35,984 bases of DNA, from contig JAEYGZ010000053.1 of the NCBI GenBank assembly GCA_023409535.1, forward strand, positions 1-35,984, read 5' to 3'. The DNA comes from Bacillota bacterium (GTDB taxonomy: Bacteria; Bacillota; Clostridia; Lachnospirales; Lachnospiraceae). How positions within the stretch are numbered: the stretch's first letter is position 1; each line of letters begins with the position of its first letter. The notes below the pieces were generated by a model that did no database searches, was not told the DNA's origin, and saw nothing but the letters and a program-made list of their open reading frames with translations. A program made the translations under genes and the position numbers. Shown one piece after another: positions 8,555-17,428 of the stretch.

Positions 8555-8926
8555 ATGGCAGGACTTACTACGACTGTTACGGTGGACGGCAAGGAGGTCA
8601 CCCTGCGGGCCTCCGCCGCCGTGCCCCGGCTGTATCGCATCAAGTTCCGGCGGGACATCATCGTGGACATGCAGGCGGTGGCCCGGGCCGTGGAGGACAA
8701 GGACCAGACGGGACAGGACATCCCCCTGGAGGCCCTGGAGCTGTTTGAGAACATGGCCTATATCATGGCAAAGCACGGGGACAAGGACGCCGTGCCGGAC
8801 AGCCCGGATGAGTGGCTGGAGGAGTTCTCCACCTTCTCCATTTACAAGATTTTTCCTGTCCTGAAAGCCCTGTGGGAGGGCAACATGGAGGCCCTGGACG
8901 TAGCAAAAAAAAAGCTAGAGCCGTAG
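8555..8926 (+). CDS. Tail assembly chaperone, short form (gpG-like)
   Basis: 123 residues, read straight through to the TAG at 8924-8926. N-terminal beta part (TTTVTVDGKEVTLRAS) followed by helices, then AKKKLEP over the slippery A-run. It lies between the tail tube and tape measure genes, as in lambda G. Present in excess over the frameshifted form if the site works as in relatives. Confidence 0.85.
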   Translation: MAGLTTTVTVDGKEVTLRASAAVPRLYRIKFRRDIIVDMQAVARAVEDKDQTGQDIPLEALELFENMAYIMAKHGDKDAVPDSPDEWLEEFSTFSIYKIFPVLKALWEGNMEALDVAKKKLEP

Positions 8927-9099
8927 ACCGGCCCATCACTACGGCTCTGCTGATGCTGCGGGCACTGAAACTGGGGATCTCCTTGCGGGACATGGAGCTG
9001 GTGACCATCGGCATGATCAATGAGATGTATGCCGAGGAGGCCAACGACAGTCTGGACTGGCCGGAGCTGGCCACCCAGGAGGACATGGACCGGTTTTGA
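8555..9099 (+). CDS. Tail assembly chaperone, -1 frameshift fusion (gpGT-like)
   Basis: Slippage by -1 at 8908-8914 joins the 120 codons read so far to a second frame that continues ARAVDRPITTALLML and ends at 9099, giving about 181 residues. The second part has no credible start of its own and is rich in helices (LRALKLGISLRDMELV), as expected for the T-part that contacts the tape measure. Confidence 0.82.
8908..8914 (+). promoter_or_regulatory. Slippery heptamer A_AAA_AAG for -1 frameshifting
   Basis: A canonical X_XXY_YYZ heptamer lies at the end of a nine-A run (8905-8913) in the zero frame of the chaperone gene. The overlap of the two frames downstream has exactly the direction required for -1 slippage. 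Confidence 0.85.
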
Positions 9100-9607
9100 C
9101 GATCAACGGGCGGGCCGCTGGGGACAGCGGCCCCTACGAAATGTGCGTAGGGGCGGATGTTCTCATCCGCCCGTGGACAGCCCTCTCAGTCAGCTGCGCT
9201 GACAGCTCCCCCGGAGGGGGAGCCGAGGACGGGGGAACGGCGGGCGGACACAGAGGTCCGCCCCTACGGCGTATTTTGCGGGACGATTTTGTTGCCATCG
9301 ACAAAATCGTGTTTTGCCTGGTGGGCTGGCGTGGACCAGCCCGGCAGGGAGAGCATGGGGACGGGGGACGGAATCCCTCAGTCGCCTACGGCGACAGCTC
9401 CTTTTGACAAGGGAGCCTGCCCTCTCAGTCAGCTGCGCTGACAGCTCCCCAGGAGGGGGAGCCAAGGGACGGGGGGACGGATTGCCACGTCGCTGCGCTC
9501 CTCGCAATGACAAGGAACGGCGGGCGGACACAGAGGTCCGCCCCTACGGCGTATTTTGCGGACTGGTGTAGGGGCGGCCTTTGGCCGCCCGGAAAGGCGG
9601 TGAAAAT
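9100..9607. repeat. Chain of palindromic intergenic repeats, no gene
   Basis: This 508-base gap between chaperone and tape measure holds no plausible gene. It is a mosaic of imperfect palindromes. A 49-base unit is repeated identically at 9234-9282 and 9514-9562 (core GGGCGGACACAGAGGTCCG). A second unit recurs at 9181-9235 and 9420-9475 (core CAGTCAGCTGCGCTGACAG). Single elements include CGATTTTGTTGCCATCG... at 9284-9311 and TTGCCACGTCGCTGCG at 9482-9497. Units of this style are scattered in intergenic DNA of GC-rich gut Clostridia (general knowledge). Related copies lie at 11976-12089 and 14106-14251. Confidence 0.85.
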
Positions 9608-11557
9608 ATGGCAAACAACATTAAGGGTATCACCATCCAGATCGGGGGCGACACCACGAAGCTGGACAAGGCCCTGGCGGGGACCAACAAGCAGATCAAG
9701 ACCACCCAGTCGGAGCTCAAAGCCGTGGAGAAGGCGCTGAAGCTGGACCCGGGCAACACCACCCTGCTGGCGCAAAAGCAGCGGCTGCTGGCCGACGGGG
9801 TGGGCCAGACCGCCGAAAAGCTGAAAACCCTGAAACAGGCGGCGGAGACGGCGGATGAGGCCCTGGCCCGGGGTAAAAACTATGAGGCAAAGTATGAGCC
9901 CCTGCAGGCCAAAGTGGAGGAGACCACCAAATCCCTGCAGGCCCTGGTGGCCCAGCAGGGGGACATAGAGGCGGGGCTGGCCTCGGGCAAGATCTCCGGG
10001 GAGGCCTATGACAACTATAACCAGGCCGTGGCCGCCACAAAGCAGCAGCTGGCCGATTTGCTGCAGCAGCAGAAGGCCGTTGAGGAGGAGTTTGCCGGGG
10101 CAAAGCTCAACCAGCGGCAGTATGACGCACTGCAGCGGGAGATCGTGGAGACCGAGAGCAGCCTGAAGGACCTGACCAAGCAGTCCAAGGAGGCGGAGAG
10201 CAGCCTTAAAAAAATCGGGGATACGGCGGGCACGGTGGCGGACAAGACCCAGGGCATCTCTACTGTGGCGGCTGGCGTGCTGGCCGGAGTGGTGGCTACG
10301 GTCCCGGCCACGGAGGAGCTGCGGGACACCATGGCCGTGCTGGCCACCAACGCCCAGGAGGCCGGAGTGGGGCTGGGCACGGCGGAGACCGCGCTGAAAA
10401 CCTTTAATGCCGCCTCTAACGAGCTGGACAGCTCTCTGGAGGCGACCTCTAACCTATTGCAGGCCGGATTTACGGAGAGCAACCTGCAAAAAGCGGTGGA
10501 AAACCTCACGGGGGCCTATCTGCGTTTCCCGGACACCCTCAAAGTGGAGAGTCTGGCGGACAGCCTGCAAGAGACGCTGGCCACCGGGACGGCCACGGGG
10601 CAGTTTGGGGAGCTGCTGGACCGCCTGGGCATCGGCGCGGAAAACTTTTCCGCCGGGCTGAGCTCCATCGCTACCGAGGCGGACCGGCAAAATTACGCAC
10701 TGGATACCCTGAGCAAGGCGGGCCTTGCGGAGACCTATGCCGCGTGGCAGAAAAACAACTCCGCCATTGTGGAGTCCAGGGACGCAAGCTATGAGATGCA
10801 GCAGTCCATGGCCAGGCTGGCGGAGACCATCCAGCCCCTGGTGACGGACGTGGTGGAGTTTGCCACAAAGCTGCTGGACTTTTTTACAAGTCTCCCCGCC
10901 CCGGTGCAGAAGTCGATTTTAGCCGTGCTGGCCTTTACGGCGGGGATCAGCCCCGTTGCAAGGCTGGTGAGCAATATCACCGGGGCGATCCAAGGGGTGA
11001 GCGCGGTGAGCAAGGTATTTACTGCCACGGCGGGCAACAGCGTGTATCTGACGTTTGCCAAGTGGGCCCTCATCATCATGGGCGTGGTGGCTGTGATGAC
11101 GGCCCTGCTGGCGGTGATCGCAGCCTTGACGGGCAAGGGCAAGGACGTGGAGCGGACCATGTCCTCCATCGGCAGCGCCGTGTCCGGCGTGGGCAACGTC
11201 AACAAGTCCGGGGGTGCAGCCATGCACAGCATGGCGGACCTGGGTGCCCCGGCGGTGGTGGACAGCGGCTCCGTCCCCTATCTGGCCCAGGGCGGCGTGG
11301 CCAGGGCGAACAACCCGTTTTTGGCGGTGGTGGGCGACAACCGGAGAGAGGATGAGATCATTGCCCCGGAGACGGTAATCAAGCAGTGGACGGTGCAGGG
11401 CATCCAGGAGAGCGGCCTGCTGTCCGCGGCCCGGGAGAGCGGGAGCCGCACCGGCGGCAGCGCCACCATGCAGCTGGACGGGCGGACCTTTGCCCGGCTC
11501 ATCTATCCCTATCTGCAGTCGGAGGCCCGGCGGATGGGCACGACGGTAAAATTGTGA
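9608..11557 (+). CDS. Tail tape measure protein
   Basis: 649 residues. The N-terminal third is coiled coil with the typical opening IKGITIQIGGDTTKLDKAL. Three hydrophobic stretches follow (AAGVLAGVVATVP, ILAVLAFTAGISPV, ALIIMGVVAVMTALLAVIAAL). The C-terminus carries QGGVARANNPFLAVVGDN, common in tape measure proteins. Length sets the tail length; this is a short member. Start ATG 9608 follows GGAAAGG. The repeat-filled gap in front means its ribosome site is embedded right behind inserted repeats. Confidence 0.93.
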   Translation: MANNIKGITIQIGGDTTKLDKALAGTNKQIKTTQSELKAVEKALKLDPGNTTLLAQKQRLLADGVGQTAEKLKTLKQAAETADEALARGKNYEAKYEPLQAKVEETTKSLQALVAQQGDIEAGLASGKISGEAYDNYNQAVAATKQQLADLLQQQKAVEEEFAGAKLNQRQYDALQREIVETESSLKDLTKQSKEAESSLKKIGDTAGTVADKTQGISTVAAGVLAGVVATVPATEELRDTMAVLATNAQEAGVGLGTAETALKTFNAASNELDSSLEATSNLLQAGFTESNLQKAVENLTGAYLRFPDTLKVESLADSLQETLATGTATGQFGELLDRLGIGAENFSAGLSSIATEADRQNYALDTLSKAGLAETYAAWQKNNSAIVESRDASYEMQQSMARLAETIQPLVTDVVEFATKLLDFFTSLPAPVQKSILAVLAFTAGISPVARLVSNITGAIQGVSAVSKVFTATAGNSVYLTFAKWALIIMGVVAVMTALLAVIAALTGKGKDVERTMSSIGSAVSGVGNVNKSGGAAMHSMADLGAPAVVDSGSVPYLAQGGVARANNPFLAVVGDNRREDEIIAPETVIKQWTVQGIQESGLLSAARESGSRTGGSATMQLDGRTFARLIYPYLQSEARRMGTTVKL

Positions 11558-11570
11558 GGAGGCGGCAGAC

Positions 11571-11975
11571 ATGGCCGGGATGATGTATGTGGTGATGGAC
11601 GGCGTGGAGTATAAGGTCCGGGTGCGGGCGGACAGTCCGCTGACGGAGCGCTTTGAGCTGCGGGACGGGCCCAACGCCATGACCATGCTGGACGGCTCGG
11701 AGCGCCGGGACCTGCTGGGCACCTATTACAGCCACACCCTGTATGTGGAGCCGGACCCGGCCCACCCGGAGGCATACGACGATTTTTTCCAGGCGATCTC
11801 CGCGCCGGTGGATGACCACCTGATCGTCATGCCCCACGGGCAGGGGACCATGACCTACCGGGCTAAGATCACCGGGGGCAGCCACAACCTGCGGGGCACG
11901 CTGGGCGGCCGGCGGTGGTTTTACGGGCTGCAGGTGGGCTTTGAGCCCATGGCACCACAGAGAGAGGCAGAGTGA
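11571..11975 (+). CDS. Tail protein between tape measure and hub
   Basis: 134 residues, beta-rich, not assigned to a named family. The position between tape measure and hub is where distal tail proteins lie, but the length is short for a full Dit. The motif DHLIVMPHGQGTMTYRAKI and the ending WFYGLQVGFEPMAP are the clearest marks. Strong ribosome site GAGGAGG upstream. Confidence 0.6.
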   Translation: MAGMMYVVMDGVEYKVRVRADSPLTERFELRDGPNAMTMLDGSERRDLLGTYYSHTLYVEPDPAHPEAYDDFFQAISAPVDDHLIVMPHGQGTMTYRAKITGGSHNLRGTLGGRRWFYGLQVGFEPMAPQREAE

Positions 11976-12089
11976 CCCCTCAGCCGCCTGGGGCGGCGGG
12001 CGGACACGGAGGTCCGCCCCTACGGCGTATTTTGGGAGCCGGTGTAGGGGCGGATAGTATCCGCCCGGGGTTTTGGGGAGGTGACGGGC
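11976..12089. repeat. Palindromic intergenic repeat
   Basis: A third, slightly diverged copy of the 49-base unit lies at about 11991-12037 (GGCGGACACGGAGGTCCG then CCCTACGGCG). It is followed by a second palindrome, GGGGCGGATAGTATCCGCCC. No gene fits. The tail hub gene starts right behind it. Confidence 0.8.
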
Positions 12090-14105
12090 ATGGCAAAAAA
12101 TGAGCTGAGATATTTGGGCCGGGTGTATACCGTCCTCGGAGAGGGGACGGTGCATCTGGCCGTATCGTTACTGGGGGACACCCTGGAGCCGGACACCCTG
12201 GACGTGGTGGTGGAGGCCACGGGGGCGGACGCAATGGCCCTGATGGCCTTTGCCCTGGACGATCCGGTGGAGCTGGTTCACCGAGGGGAACGGCTGCTGC
12301 TGTGCTATATCCAGAACGTGGCCCGGACGGGGCCCAAGACCTACCGGGTGTATGCCACCAGCGGGGTGGGCCTGCTGATCCGGCGGCCCCACCGGGGCGG
12401 CATCTACACCGGGCAGACGGTGGACCAGGTGCTGCCGGGCATCTTTGGCAGCATCCCCTACCGATGCAAAACGGGGCTGGGGCGGCGGCAGCTGTATGGC
12501 TGGCTGCCCTATTGCAAGCCCCAGGACAGCAGCGCCCGGGACAACCTGGCCAGCATCCTGTACACCATCGGGGGCACGGTGCGGGCAGACCGCAACGGGG
12601 TATTGATGATCGTGCCGCTGTGGGACGGCTACAGCAGCGCCCTGGGGCTGGACAAGCTGGGGGACAGCGCAGCGGCGGCCATGGACGGACAGGTGACGGG
12701 CATCTCCGTGACCGAGCACCAGTACCTGGAGGGCAGCGAGACGGTGGACCTGTACGAGGGGGCCACCGCTGACGGCTATGAGGTGGTGTTTGACGAGCCG
12801 GTGCACCACCTGGAGGCCACGGGCTTTGCGATCCTTGAGAGCGGGGCAAACTATGCGATCCTGGGGGCCGGATACGGCACGCTGGTGGGACACAAGTACA
12901 CCCATATCACCCTGGCCGTGACCCGGGACCTGAGCCCCGGGCGGACGGAGAACATCGTGGCGGTGGAGGACAAGTATCTGGTAAGCCCCATGGCAAGCTC
13001 CGCCGTGGCGGACCGGCTTGCAAATTATCACAGCCACAAGGAGACCTTCAGCGCCCCGGCGGTGTATCTGGATGAGCTGCCGGGAAACCGGGTCTATACC
13101 GCCCACCCCTATGACAAGGTGGCCCTGGGGGCCTGTCTCACTACGGCGGACATCACCCTGAGTGTCCATCTGGCCGCCCAGATGGATATGCTGGCGGGGT
13201 ATGTGCCCCTGGCGGACGATGACTACTATGACATGGTGGAGCTGATCGACACGGCCACCACCTGGACGGCCCAGGCAGACGGGGAGATCACCGTGATCCT
13301 CATCGGCGGAGGCGGAGGCGGCGACGGCGGCGGCGCAGGCCAGGACAACGCCCGGGGCTCGGGCACCTGGCGGGGCGCCGGCGGCCTGGGCGGTCTGGCC
13401 GGGGCCGCCGGGAAGATCTACCGCACCAAACTGGCCGTGACCGCCGGACAGAGCTTTGCCGTCCGCCCGGGGGCGGCAGGCGTGGGCGGAGCGCCCGGGA
13501 CCACCGACGGCGCAGAGGGCGCAAAGGGCACCCCCGGCGGGGAGAGCACCTTCGGCTCCCTGTCCTCCGCCAGCGGAGCCACGTCGGAGGTGGGGTGGCT
13601 CAATCAGACCAACGGCCAGGTCTACGCCCGCCCGGGCACGGACGGGCTGAAAGGCGGCGACGGCGGCAAGTCCGGCGTCAAGGGCGAGGATATCGAGTGG
13701 GAGGGCAAGACCTATTACGGCGGCTCCTCCAAGGGCGGCATCTTCGGCGGCGGCGGCGGCGCAGCCGTTGCGCAAAATGGCGGACGTGGGCATGACGCAT
13801 ACGGCGACACCTATGACGGCGGCCAGGGCGGCAACGGAGCCATTGCCAACGTCGTTGGCCCGGATGGGGAAAACTACGGAGACGCAGGCTCCGGCGGCCA
13901 CGGCGGCGGCGGCGGCGGACAAGGCGGCAAGGGCAAGATCTCGGGCCTGGGCGGCCCCGGCGGAGCCGGAACAAAGGGCGGCAACGGGAAGCCGGGGTGT
14001 GTGCTGCTATATTACCGCAAGCCAAAGCAGACGGTGAGCGGCTGGGGCGTGACCAGCAAGAGACAGTGGCGGCTGGATAAGTATGGGCGGCGGTGCATTG
14101 TGTAG
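12090..14105 (+). CDS. Tail hub / tail-associated protein with glycine-rich C-terminal domain
   Basis: 671 residues. Residues 1 to about 400 look like a siphovirus Tal/gp27-type hub (VGLLIRRPHRGGIYTG, then YGWLPYCKPQDSSARD and GGTVRADRNGVLMIVP). From about residue 405 follows a very glycine-rich region with GGGGGGDGGGAG and many GG pairs, ending in a short basic tail. Glycine-rich modules of this kind occur in tail fibres and may form polyglycine-helix layers. The start ATG 12090 has GGGGAGGTG in front; an upstream GTG at 12081 overlaps that site. Confidence 0.75.
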   Translation: MAKNELRYLGRVYTVLGEGTVHLAVSLLGDTLEPDTLDVVVEATGADAMALMAFALDDPVELVHRGERLLLCYIQNVARTGPKTYRVYATSGVGLLIRRPHRGGIYTGQTVDQVLPGIFGSIPYRCKTGLGRRQLYGWLPYCKPQDSSARDNLASILYTIGGTVRADRNGVLMIVPLWDGYSSALGLDKLGDSAAAAMDGQVTGISVTEHQYLEGSETVDLYEGATADGYEVVFDEPVHHLEATGFAILESGANYAILGAGYGTLVGHKYTHITLAVTRDLSPGRTENIVAVEDKYLVSPMASSAVADRLANYHSHKETFSAPAVYLDELPGNRVYTAHPYDKVALGACLTTADITLSVHLAAQMDMLAGYVPLADDDYYDMVELIDTATTWTAQADGEITVILIGGGGGGDGGGAGQDNARGSGTWRGAGGLGGLAGAAGKIYRTKLAVTAGQSFAVRPGAAGVGGAPGTTDGAEGAKGTPGGESTFGSLSSASGATSEVGWLNQTNGQVYARPGTDGLKGGDGGKSGVKGEDIEWEGKTYYGGSSKGGIFGGGGGAAVAQNGGRGHDAYGDTYDGGQGGNGAIANVVGPDGENYGDAGSGGHGGGGGGQGGKGKISGLGGPGGAGTKGGNGKPGCVLLYYRKPKQTVSGWGVTSKRQWRLDKYGRRCIV

Positions 14106-14251
14106 GGGGCGGAATCCCTCAGTCACGGCTTCGCCGTGCCAGCTAGCCCTATCCCTTTTGTCCCTGCGGGACATTTCCCCTTGACAAGGGGAATCGGCCC
14201 CACAGGGGGAGCCGAGGAACGGGGGGACGGCTTTGGAAAAAGGAGGTAAAC
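14106..14251. repeat. Palindromic intergenic repeat
   Basis: The gap between hub and fibre genes holds a variant of the second repeat type at about 14116-14230: CCCTCAGTCACGGCTTCG at the left end and GGGGGAGCCGAGG at the right, with inner palindromes such as TCCCTGCGGGA and CCCCTTGACAAGGGG. Its end runs into the ribosome site AAAGGAGG of the fibre gene. Confidence 0.8.
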
Positions 14252-15430
14252 ATGCCAACAACGGAAGAACGACTTGCGGCGCTGGAGAAGCAGATGGCCG
14301 CATGGATGACCCAGCAGCCCACGACGTACTACACCCACCAATACAGCGGGGAGGAGATCGACGACGCCGTCGCCCGCGCCCTGCCAAACGGGGCAATCGA
14401 CCAGGCAGCGGGGACGTTTGTGAGACCCAATTTGCTGGATAACTGGTACTTTGGCAACCCGGTGGACCAGAGGAAGGGGTATATTGTACCGGCTGGTGTG
14501 GAGTACTACAAGGTGGATGGTTTTGTCCCACAGGGACCTATACCCGAGACAGTCAGAGTTGACTATATCGACGACGAAGGCAGCGCAAGATTTAACTATG
14601 GTGGCGTTCCTTGTTATGTGCCAAAGGGTGGCGGGTATGTGCGGGGGTATACGGGCAATGGGTATACGGTGGATAGGTGGGGTATTTTGAATAATGTAAC
14701 AGCAACTCTTAAAAATGCCTCACTTAATATTGCTTATACCGAAAGTGGGTGGAATTTATATACGTTTCTTGATAACGTTTTAATGCCCGGTACAACTTAC
14801 ACATTATCGTGCCTTTACAAAGCCTCTGGGAACCCTATTCGTTTGGTTTGTACATGGGGAACCAACAAATTCTTTTACAACGAACAAGCACCGATTTCTG
14901 ATGATTGGACGCTTGCTGAAATTACGGGCACCATTCCTGCTGATGCAACTATTGATGGAAATGAAATTGTTGTGCAGTCGTTAGGCTCTGGTACTGGAAA
15001 TTTTTCGCTCAAAGCAATAAAGCTCGAACTCGGCCCCACCCAGACCCTGGCGCACAAGGAGGGCGACCGGTGGGTGCTTAATGAGGTGCCGGAGTATGGG
15101 GATCAGCTGCGGAGGTGCCAGAGGTATTGCTTCGCTTGGGCGTATGGCGCAAAGAAAATGCATTGCCTTACGGTTATGCAATGCGTTCGCCCGGGCATGT
15201 TATATGGACTTATTCCAACTCCGGTAACTATGCGCACAAACCCTGTATGCACAGGTGGAAGCCTAACTACATTCGCCGGAAAAGTTACAGGCATTAGTGG
15301 ATTGACGGTTTGTGCAAACGGAATCCGAGCCATAGCAAGTATCGAGGGGACGAATACTGTAGAGGGGCAGGCGGTCGGTATTGAAAATGCGGAAGATAAC
15401 GGCATAGTGATTTTCTCAGCTGACCTATAA
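14252..15430 (+). CDS. Tail fibre / receptor-binding protein
   Basis: 392 residues. The short N-terminal coiled coil (EERLAALEKQMAAW) and an attachment region are followed by NLLDNWYFGNPVDQRKG and later GYTVDRWGILNN, typical of carbohydrate-binding modules on gut-phage fibres. The C-terminal part contains RCQRYCFAW and ends IVIFSADL. Base composition changes inside the gene: about 14680-15035 is clearly AT-rich while the flanks are GC-rich, suggesting that the binding module was exchanged as a cassette. Likely determines host recognition. Confidence 0.8.
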   Translation: MPTTEERLAALEKQMAAWMTQQPTTYYTHQYSGEEIDDAVARALPNGAIDQAAGTFVRPNLLDNWYFGNPVDQRKGYIVPAGVEYYKVDGFVPQGPIPETVRVDYIDDEGSARFNYGGVPCYVPKGGGYVRGYTGNGYTVDRWGILNNVTATLKNASLNIAYTESGWNLYTFLDNVLMPGTTYTLSCLYKASGNPIRLVCTWGTNKFFYNEQAPISDDWTLAEITGTIPADATIDGNEIVVQSLGSGTGNFSLKAIKLELGPTQTLAHKEGDRWVLNEVPEYGDQLRRCQRYCFAWAYGAKKMHCLTVMQCVRPGMLYGLIPTPVTMRTNPVCTGGSLTTFAGKVTGISGLTVCANGIRAIASIEGTNTVEGQAVGIENAEDNGIVIFSADL

Positions 15431-15442
15431 GGAGGTAACAAC

Positions 15443-15721
15443 ATGGACATTAAGCTGCATGGGGCCCAGGCCCCCAAGAGCCGGGTGTATATCCTGACGG
15501 ACGAGGCCGGGCGGGTGCTGCGTCTGGAGGGAGAGTACTCCCTCCCCGCCGACCTGACGGGCTGGATACTCATCGAGGAGGGACCGCCCTGCGACCGGCT
15601 CAACCTGGCACAGAGCCACTATCTGAACGGCCCCCTGTACGATTACCATGGCCGCCCCCGGTACCGGTGGGACGGGGTGGCCCTCCAGGCCATCGACTAC
15701 GACGCGGAGGTGGGAGTGTGA
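15443..15721 (+). CDS. Small protein following the tail fibre
   Basis: 92 residues, no family recognised. Sequence such as SRVYILTDEAGRVLRLEG and NGPLYDYHGRPRYRWDG suggests a small beta-rich protein. Genes in this position often encode fibre accessory or assembly proteins; that is inference. Strong ribosome site AAGGAGG; overlaps the next start by four bases. Confidence 0.6.
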   Translation: MDIKLHGAQAPKSRVYILTDEAGRVLRLEGEYSLPADLTGWILIEEGPPCDRLNLAQSHYLNGPLYDYHGRPRYRWDGVALQAIDYDAEVGV

Positions 15722-16029
15722 CCATCTGGGAGACGCTGACGGCCTGCGCCTGCTCCTCTGGCCTCACCGGCCTGGTGCTGGCCCTGCTCCAGCGCCATTG
15801 GAGCAAGCAGGATAAGCAGGACAGCATCGTGAGCGCCCTTAAAGTGCTGACGGTGGACCGGGTGCGGTATCTGACCCGGTGCTATATCCGGGACGGCGAT
15901 ATCACACTGGAGGACAAGGAGACGCTGCAGGACATGCACCGGGCCTATAAGGCCCTGGGGGGCAACGGGCACCTGGACACCGCCATGGCAGCGGTGGAAA
16001 AACTGCCCATTCACAACGAAGGGAGGTGA
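15718..16029 (+). CDS. Small membrane-anchored phage protein, upstream of holin
   Basis: 103 residues, GTG start inside the preceding stop (GTGA). An N-terminal hydrophobic segment (SSGLTGLVLALLQRHW) is followed by a charged helical part with DRVRYLTRCYIRDGDIT and AYKALGGNGHLD. Proteins of this pattern regularly stand before holin genes in Firmicutes phages, so a lysis-associated role is likely but not shown. Confidence 0.6.
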   Translation: MTIWETLTACACSSGLTGLVLALLQRHWSKQDKQDSIVSALKVLTVDRVRYLTRCYIRDGDITLEDKETLQDMHRAYKALGGNGHLDTAMAAVEKLPIHNEGR

Positions 16030-16034
16030 ATCAC

Positions 16035-16301
16035 ATGGAGAACATCGGAATCGCCAGCGTGGCGGCCATCACGGTCATCTGCTACCTGGTGGGACTGTGC
16101 GTCAAGGCTGTGCCCGGCGTGGAGGATAAGTACATCCCCATCTGCTGTGGCGTGGCCGGGGCGGCGCTGGGCGTGGCCGGGCTGTATCTGGGGCTGCCGG
16201 ACTTTCCGGCAAACGACCCGCTGACCGCTCTGGCCGTGGGCATCGTGTCCGGGCTGGCTGCCACGGGCGTGAATCAGGCCGTGAAGCAGCTGGGCAAGTG
16301 A
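16035..16301 (+). CDS. Holin
   Basis: 88 residues with two to three hydrophobic segments (VAAITVICYLVGLCV, GVAGAALGVAGLYLGL, ALAVGIVSGLAATGV) and a short basic end, as in phage holins of Firmicutes. It would form the membrane lesions that release the amidase. ATG at 16035 is used because GGGAGGTG at 16021-16028 has good spacing; a GTG at 16026 lies inside that site. Confidence 0.82.
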   Translation: MENIGIASVAAITVICYLVGLCVKAVPGVEDKYIPICCGVAGAALGVAGLYLGLPDFPANDPLTALAVGIVSGLAATGVNQAVKQLGK

Positions 16302-16391
16302 GTTAGGAGTTAAGTGAGTTAGGAGTTAGGAGTGATGAGATAGGAGTTAACTCATCACCGAGAAAACCATGACTGAAAACAGAAAGGAAGC
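16301..16391. repeat. Short degenerate GAGTTAGGAGTTA repeats
   Basis: Between holin and the next gene the motif GTTAGGAGTT recurs several times at 16302-16350, and GATGAGATAGGAGTTAACTCATC forms an imperfect inverted repeat at 16334-16356. No gene. Possibly a small intergenic repeat unit related to host repeats, or a weak transcript structure. Confidence 0.6.
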
Positions 16392-16655
16392 ATGAAAATG
16401 AACATCAACACTCTGTATGAAATCTACACCATCAACAAGCAGACCCCCGGCGAGGACCTGACCATTTCCATGGCGAAGTTCCAGGCCGAGCACCCCGGCG
16501 CTGTGAGCCACGAGGAGGCCAAGACCATCCGGGAGTTTGTGGGCCGCCACGGCAAGACCCTGGCCGTGGCCTATCGAAAGGGCAAGGCGGCTTTCCAGGC
16601 CGTGGTGGAGGTCCTGGAGGCCCAGGACAAGGAGGCCCAGGAGGCCCGTCAGTGA
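16392..16655 (+). CDS. Hypothetical protein in lysis cassette
   Basis: 87 residues, helical, no family recognised. Begins MNINTLYEIYTI and has a charged C-terminal helix ending EAQDKEAQEARQ. AAAGGAAG precedes the start. Its stop overlaps the amidase GTG, so the two are probably co-translated. Confidence 0.65.
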   Translation: MKMNINTLYEIYTINKQTPGEDLTISMAKFQAEHPGAVSHEEAKTIREFVGRHGKTLAVAYRKGKAAFQAVVEVLEAQDKEAQEARQ

Positions 16656-17428
16656 GGCTGCACAAGGCCCTGCTGACCCACAACGACTGTTACCTCCGGG
16701 GCCGGACCATCCGGCCCCGTGGGGTGATGGTCCACAGCACGGGCGCCAATAACCCTTATCTCCGGCGGTATATCGCCCCGGACGACGGACGGCTGGGCAC
16801 ACCCAGCCCCCGGCACTGGAACCAGGGCGGCGTGGGGGCCTGCGTCCACGCCATGATCGGCAAAGCGGCGGACGGCTCCGTGTGTACCTATCAGACCCTG
16901 CCCTGGAATATGCGTGGGTGGCACTGCGGGCGGTCGGGGAATGATACCCACATCGCCTTTGAGATCTGCGAGGACGGGCTGACCGATGAGGGCTATTTTC
17001 GGGCCACCTATCAGGCCGCCGTGGAGCTGACGGCCTACCTGTGCGAGCTGTACCGCCTGGACCCCCAGGCCGACGGGGTGGTGCTGTGCCACAGCGAGGG
17101 CTATGCCCGGGGCATTGCGTCCAACCACGCCGACGTGCTGCACTGGTGGGGCAAGTTTGGCGTGGATATGAACGACTTCCGGGCCGACGTGGCGGCGGAA
17201 ATGCGGGGAGGTGATGACATGACGGAGGCACAGGTGCGGCAGATCGTCCGGGAGGAGCTAGTTGCCTATCATATCCGGCTGGCGGAGCTGCCGCCCAGCG
17301 ACTGGGCCAGGGACCAGCTGGCCGCTGCCGTGGCCGCCGGGATCACCGACGGCAAGCGGCCACAGTCCCACGCCACCCGGCAAGAGGTGGCGATCATGGT
17401 GCGCAAGGCGCTGGAGGGCAGAGGTTGA
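16652..17428 (+). CDS. Endolysin: N-acetylmuramoyl-L-alanine amidase
   Basis: 258 residues, GTG start overlapping the upstream stop. Residues 20-170 form an amidase_2/PGRP-type zinc domain: GVMVHSTGANNP with the first zinc His, GNDTHIAFEICEDG, and LCHSEGYARGIASNHADVL with further ligand candidates. It cleaves the amide bond between MurNAc and L-Ala. The C-terminal 50 residues (DWARDQLAAAVAAGITDG, then TRQEVAIMVRKAL) look like one SLH-type unit for wall attachment. No signal peptide, consistent with holin-dependent release. Confidence 0.92.
   Translation: MRLHKALLTHNDCYLRGRTIRPRGVMVHSTGANNPYLRRYIAPDDGRLGTPSPRHWNQGGVGACVHAMIGKAADGSVCTYQTLPWNMRGWHCGRSGNDTHIAFEICEDGLTDEGYFRATYQAAVELTAYLCELYRLDPQADGVVLCHSEGYARGIASNHADVLHWWGKFGVDMNDFRADVAAEMRGGDDMTEAQVRQIVREELVAYHIRLAELPPSDWARDQLAAAVAAGITDGKRPQSHATRQEVAIMVRKALEGRG

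Noticed and set aside
9096..9570. Several short open frames within the repeat-filled gap before the tape measure
   Set aside because: They follow the palindromic repeats, have no ribosome sites and no protein-like composition.
12168..13922. 584-codon minus-strand open frame
   Set aside because: Shadow of the GC-rich tail hub gene; Ala/Gly/His/Val-biased composition, no start signals.
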